DNA of 34,126 nt, from positions 1 through 34,126 of the forward strand of contig CAYRWY010000015.1 in assembly GCA_964427955.1 (NCBI GenBank). The letters run 5' to 3'. Within the stretch, counting starts at the first letter, position 1, and each line of letters begins with the position of its first letter. Positions 32,533 through 34,126 of this stretch are shown one piece after another. The translations under genes were made by a program, and so were the position numbers. Below the pieces are notes generated by a model. It searched no databases, had not been told where the DNA came from, and saw only the letters and a list, made by a program, of their open reading frames with translations. Source of the DNA: JACRBK01 sp964427955. GTDB lineage: Bacteria > Chloroflexota > Anaerolineae > Aggregatilineales > Aggregatilineaceae.

Positions 32533-32561
32533 AATATATCCAGTGGGCATAACTGCCACAA
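32533..32561 (-). promoter_or_regulatory. Predicted promoter of the recombinase-like gene
   Basis: On the minus strand TTGTGG (32561-32556) and TATATT (32538-32533) are exactly 17 bp apart, about 60 bp before the ATG at 32474. Confidence 0.45.
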
Positions 32562-32591
32562 GAAACCGGGTGTACCGGCGCCGCGTCGGTA

Positions 32592-32604
32592 AAAAACTGT
32601 TTTT
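32592..32604. repeat. AAAAAC-T-GTTTTT palindrome before the acyl-CoA ligase ribosome site
   Basis: A 13-bp palindrome ends 3 bp before GGGAGG (32608-32613), the Shine-Dalgarno of the ATG at 32620. It could be an operator or a weak leader hairpin. Confidence 0.35.
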
Positions 32605-32619
32605 GAGGGAGGATCATCG

Positions 32620-34126
32620 ATGGTCACGTATCAAGACAAGCCCTGGGTGAAGCGTTACGATCCGGGTGTTCTGCCCAGTCTGGCCCCGTATCCCCAGCAT
32701 CCTCTGCACCAGTTTCTGATCGAGGCCGGGCAGAACTATGGCGATCTGACGGCGGTGCTCAGCTCTGCCGAACTGCCGGTCGTGGGGCGGGTGAAGAGCA
32801 CGCTGAGCTACCGCGCGCTCGACGCGCAGACCGACGCGTTGGCCGCGGCCCTGGTCGATCTGGGACTGAAAAAGGGCGAGCGCGTGGCGATTATCATGCC
32901 CAACTGCGCCCAGTTCGTGATCGCTTTCTACGCGACGCTGAAGGCGGGCGGGGTGGTGGTCGCCGTGAACCCGACCTTTCCGCCGCCCAAGATGGCGGAA
33001 CAGTTGCAGGACGCCGGGGCGACCGTGGCCCTGACGCTGAGTCTGTTCTATAACGGGCTGAAGCAGATTCAGGCGCAAACCGCCGTGAAACAGGTGATCG
33101 TGACCAACATCAAGGAATATCTGCCCCCGGTCGCCAGCTTCCTCTTCACGGTCGCGAAAGAGAAAAAAGAGGGGCATCGCATCGAGAAGCGCGCCGAGGA
33201 TCACTGGTTCCAGGACGTCCTGGCCCGCTACGCCGGAAAGAAGCCGGGGGTGGACGTTCGCGCGGACGATCTCGCCATCTTCCAGTATACCGGCGGCACG
33301 ACCGGCATCCCGAAAGCCGCCATGTCCACCCATGCCGCGCTGGTCGCTAACACCTTACAGTGTGATGCCTGGCTGCACCGGCCCGGCGTTCAGGAGAGCT
33401 TTCTGGCGGCGATCCCCTTGTTTCACGTCTTCGGGATGGTCGCGGTGATGAGCTTCGCCGTTGCGCTGCACGCCCCCATGTTCATGGTGCCCAATCCCCG
33501 CCATATCGACGACGTGGTAGACAGCATCCACCGCTACCGTCCGACCCTGTTCATGGGCGTGCCCGCCATGTTCAATGCCATCAACCGCCACGCCGGGGTG
33601 ATCGCCGGGAAATACGACCTGTCGTCGATCTACGCCTGCATCAGCGGGTCCGCGCCGCTCCCTCCGGCCACCAAGCGCCGCTTCGAGGAACTCTCCGGCG
33701 GGATGCTCTTGGAAGGCTTCGGTATGAGCGAAGCGCCGACTGCCAGCCACGTCAACCCCGTGCGCGGCGAAAATCGCACCGGCTCGATTGGTCTGCCGTT
33801 CCCGGACATGGAAATGCGCATCGTGGACCTGGACGACGGCGTGACGGATGTGCCGGTCGGCGGCGTGGGCGAGCTGCTCATGCACGGTCCCCAGTTGATG
33901 CGCGGCTACTACGGGATGCCCACCGAGACCGCCAACGCCCTGCGCGAAGGGCCGGACGGTAAGAAGTGGCTCTACACCGGCGACATCGCGCGTATGGACG
34001 ACGACGGCTATTTTTACATCGTGGACCGCAAGAAAGACATGGCGCTGATTGGCGGTTTCAACGTCTACCCGCGCAACGTCGAGGACGTGCTGATGGAGCA
34101 CCCGGCGGTCCCGGAAGTGGGCGTGG
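32620..34126 (+). CDS. Long-chain acyl-CoA ligase (3' end outside window)
   Basis: The ANL-superfamily enzyme activates a carboxylate with ATP to an acyl-adenylate and passes it to CoA. From ATG 32620 (preceded by GAGGGAGGATC) 502 codons are present, and the frame is open at the right edge. Full-length relatives are about 550-570 residues. Motifs seen are the P-loop YTGGTTGIPKAAMST (223-237), the IPLFHVFGM segment, GFGMSEAPTASHVNP (adenine-binding), the YTGD aspartate motif near 453 (LYTGDIARMDDDGYF) and the hinge DRKKDMALIGGFNVYPRNVE. The last fits FadD-type fatty-acyl-CoA ligases well. The catalytic lysine of the C-terminal subdomain lies beyond the window. Chain-length specificity cannot be judged. 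It is divergent from the recombinase-like gene. Confidence 0.92.
   Translation, partial: MVTYQDKPWVKRYDPGVLPSLAPYPQHPLHQFLIEAGQNYGDLTAVLSSAELPVVGRVKSTLSYRALDAQTDALAAALVDLGLKKGERVAIIMPNCAQFVIAFYATLKAGGVVVAVNPTFPPPKMAEQLQDAGATVALTLSLFYNGLKQIQAQTAVKQVIVTNIKEYLPPVASFLFTVAKEKKEGHRIEKRAEDHWFQDVLARYAGKKPGVDVRADDLAIFQYTGGTTGIPKAAMSTHAALVANTLQCDAWLHRPGVQESFLAAIPLFHVFGMVAVMSFAVALHAPMFMVPNPRHIDDVVDSIHRYRPTLFMGVPAMFNAINRHAGVIAGKYDLSSIYACISGSAPLPPATKRRFEELSGGMLLEGFGMSEAPTASHVNPVRGENRTGSIGLPFPDMEMRIVDLDDGVTDVPVGGVGELLMHGPQLMRGYYGMPTETANALREGPDGKKWLYTGDIARMDDDGYFYIVDRKKDMALIGGFNVYPRNVEDVLMEHPAVPEVGV

Overview
The window is a GC-rich chromosomal segment, densely coded on both strands. Gene content and style suggest a member of the Chloroflexota (Anaerolineae-like). 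The clues are a giant kinase-nSTAND-WD40 protein, an FHA protein with a zinc ribbon, secreted or anchored SH3-type proteins with Pro/Thr-rich linkers, and SpoIIE-type phosphatases. This placement is inference from style, because no rRNA or other phylogenetic marker lies here. No tRNA, rRNA, CRISPR array, insertion sequence or prophage was seen.

Layout. 1-5.8 kb: a GNAT acetyltransferase running off the left edge (-), cmk and comEC overlapping by 4 bp (+), then ppk1 (-), whose stop codon shares a CTAG with the comEC stop. 6-9 kb: a stand-alone DnaB-type RecA-fold ATPase (+), a strong terminator, lipA (-) and mobA (+). 8.9-12.2 kb (-): a probable two-gene operon of an FHA/zinc-ribbon protein and an O-antigen-ligase-like membrane protein with TPRs. 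12.4-19.3 kb (+): a secreted SH3/FecR-like protein, a 1504-residue Ser/Thr kinase-nSTAND ATPase-TM-14xWD40 protein, and a secreted alpha/beta hydrolase. 19.4-22.7 kb: a YifB/ComM-type AAA protein, a kinase-gene remnant, a PPOX-fold flavoprotein and an EamA transporter. 22.7-27.3 kb (-): PHP phosphoesterase, then a fusion of a degenerate GspE/PilB-type ATPase domain with GAF and SpoIIE phosphatase domains, then a cyclic-nucleotide-binding-domain SpoIIE phosphatase. 27.5-34.1 kb: a Pro-rich membrane-anchored SH3-like protein, ligA and an RlmI-type rRNA methyltransferase (+), a degenerate tyrosine recombinase (-), and an acyl-CoA ligase running off the right edge (+).

Housekeeping genes (cmk, ppk1, lipA, mobA, ligA, rlmI-like, fadD-like) are interleaved with sensory and signalling genes. 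A recurring theme is protein families that keep their fold but have lost catalytic residues: the ComEC metallo-beta-lactamase domain, the GspE-like domain fused to a phosphatase, and the tyrosine recombinase. Next to these is a kinase pseudogene with an ACG where ATG is expected. The least familiar arrangement is the PHP / pseudo-GspE-GAF-SpoIIE / CNB-SpoIIE cluster, which may be a signalling operon built around a repurposed secretion-ATPase domain. Several convergent gene pairs overlap or abut with no room for a terminator.
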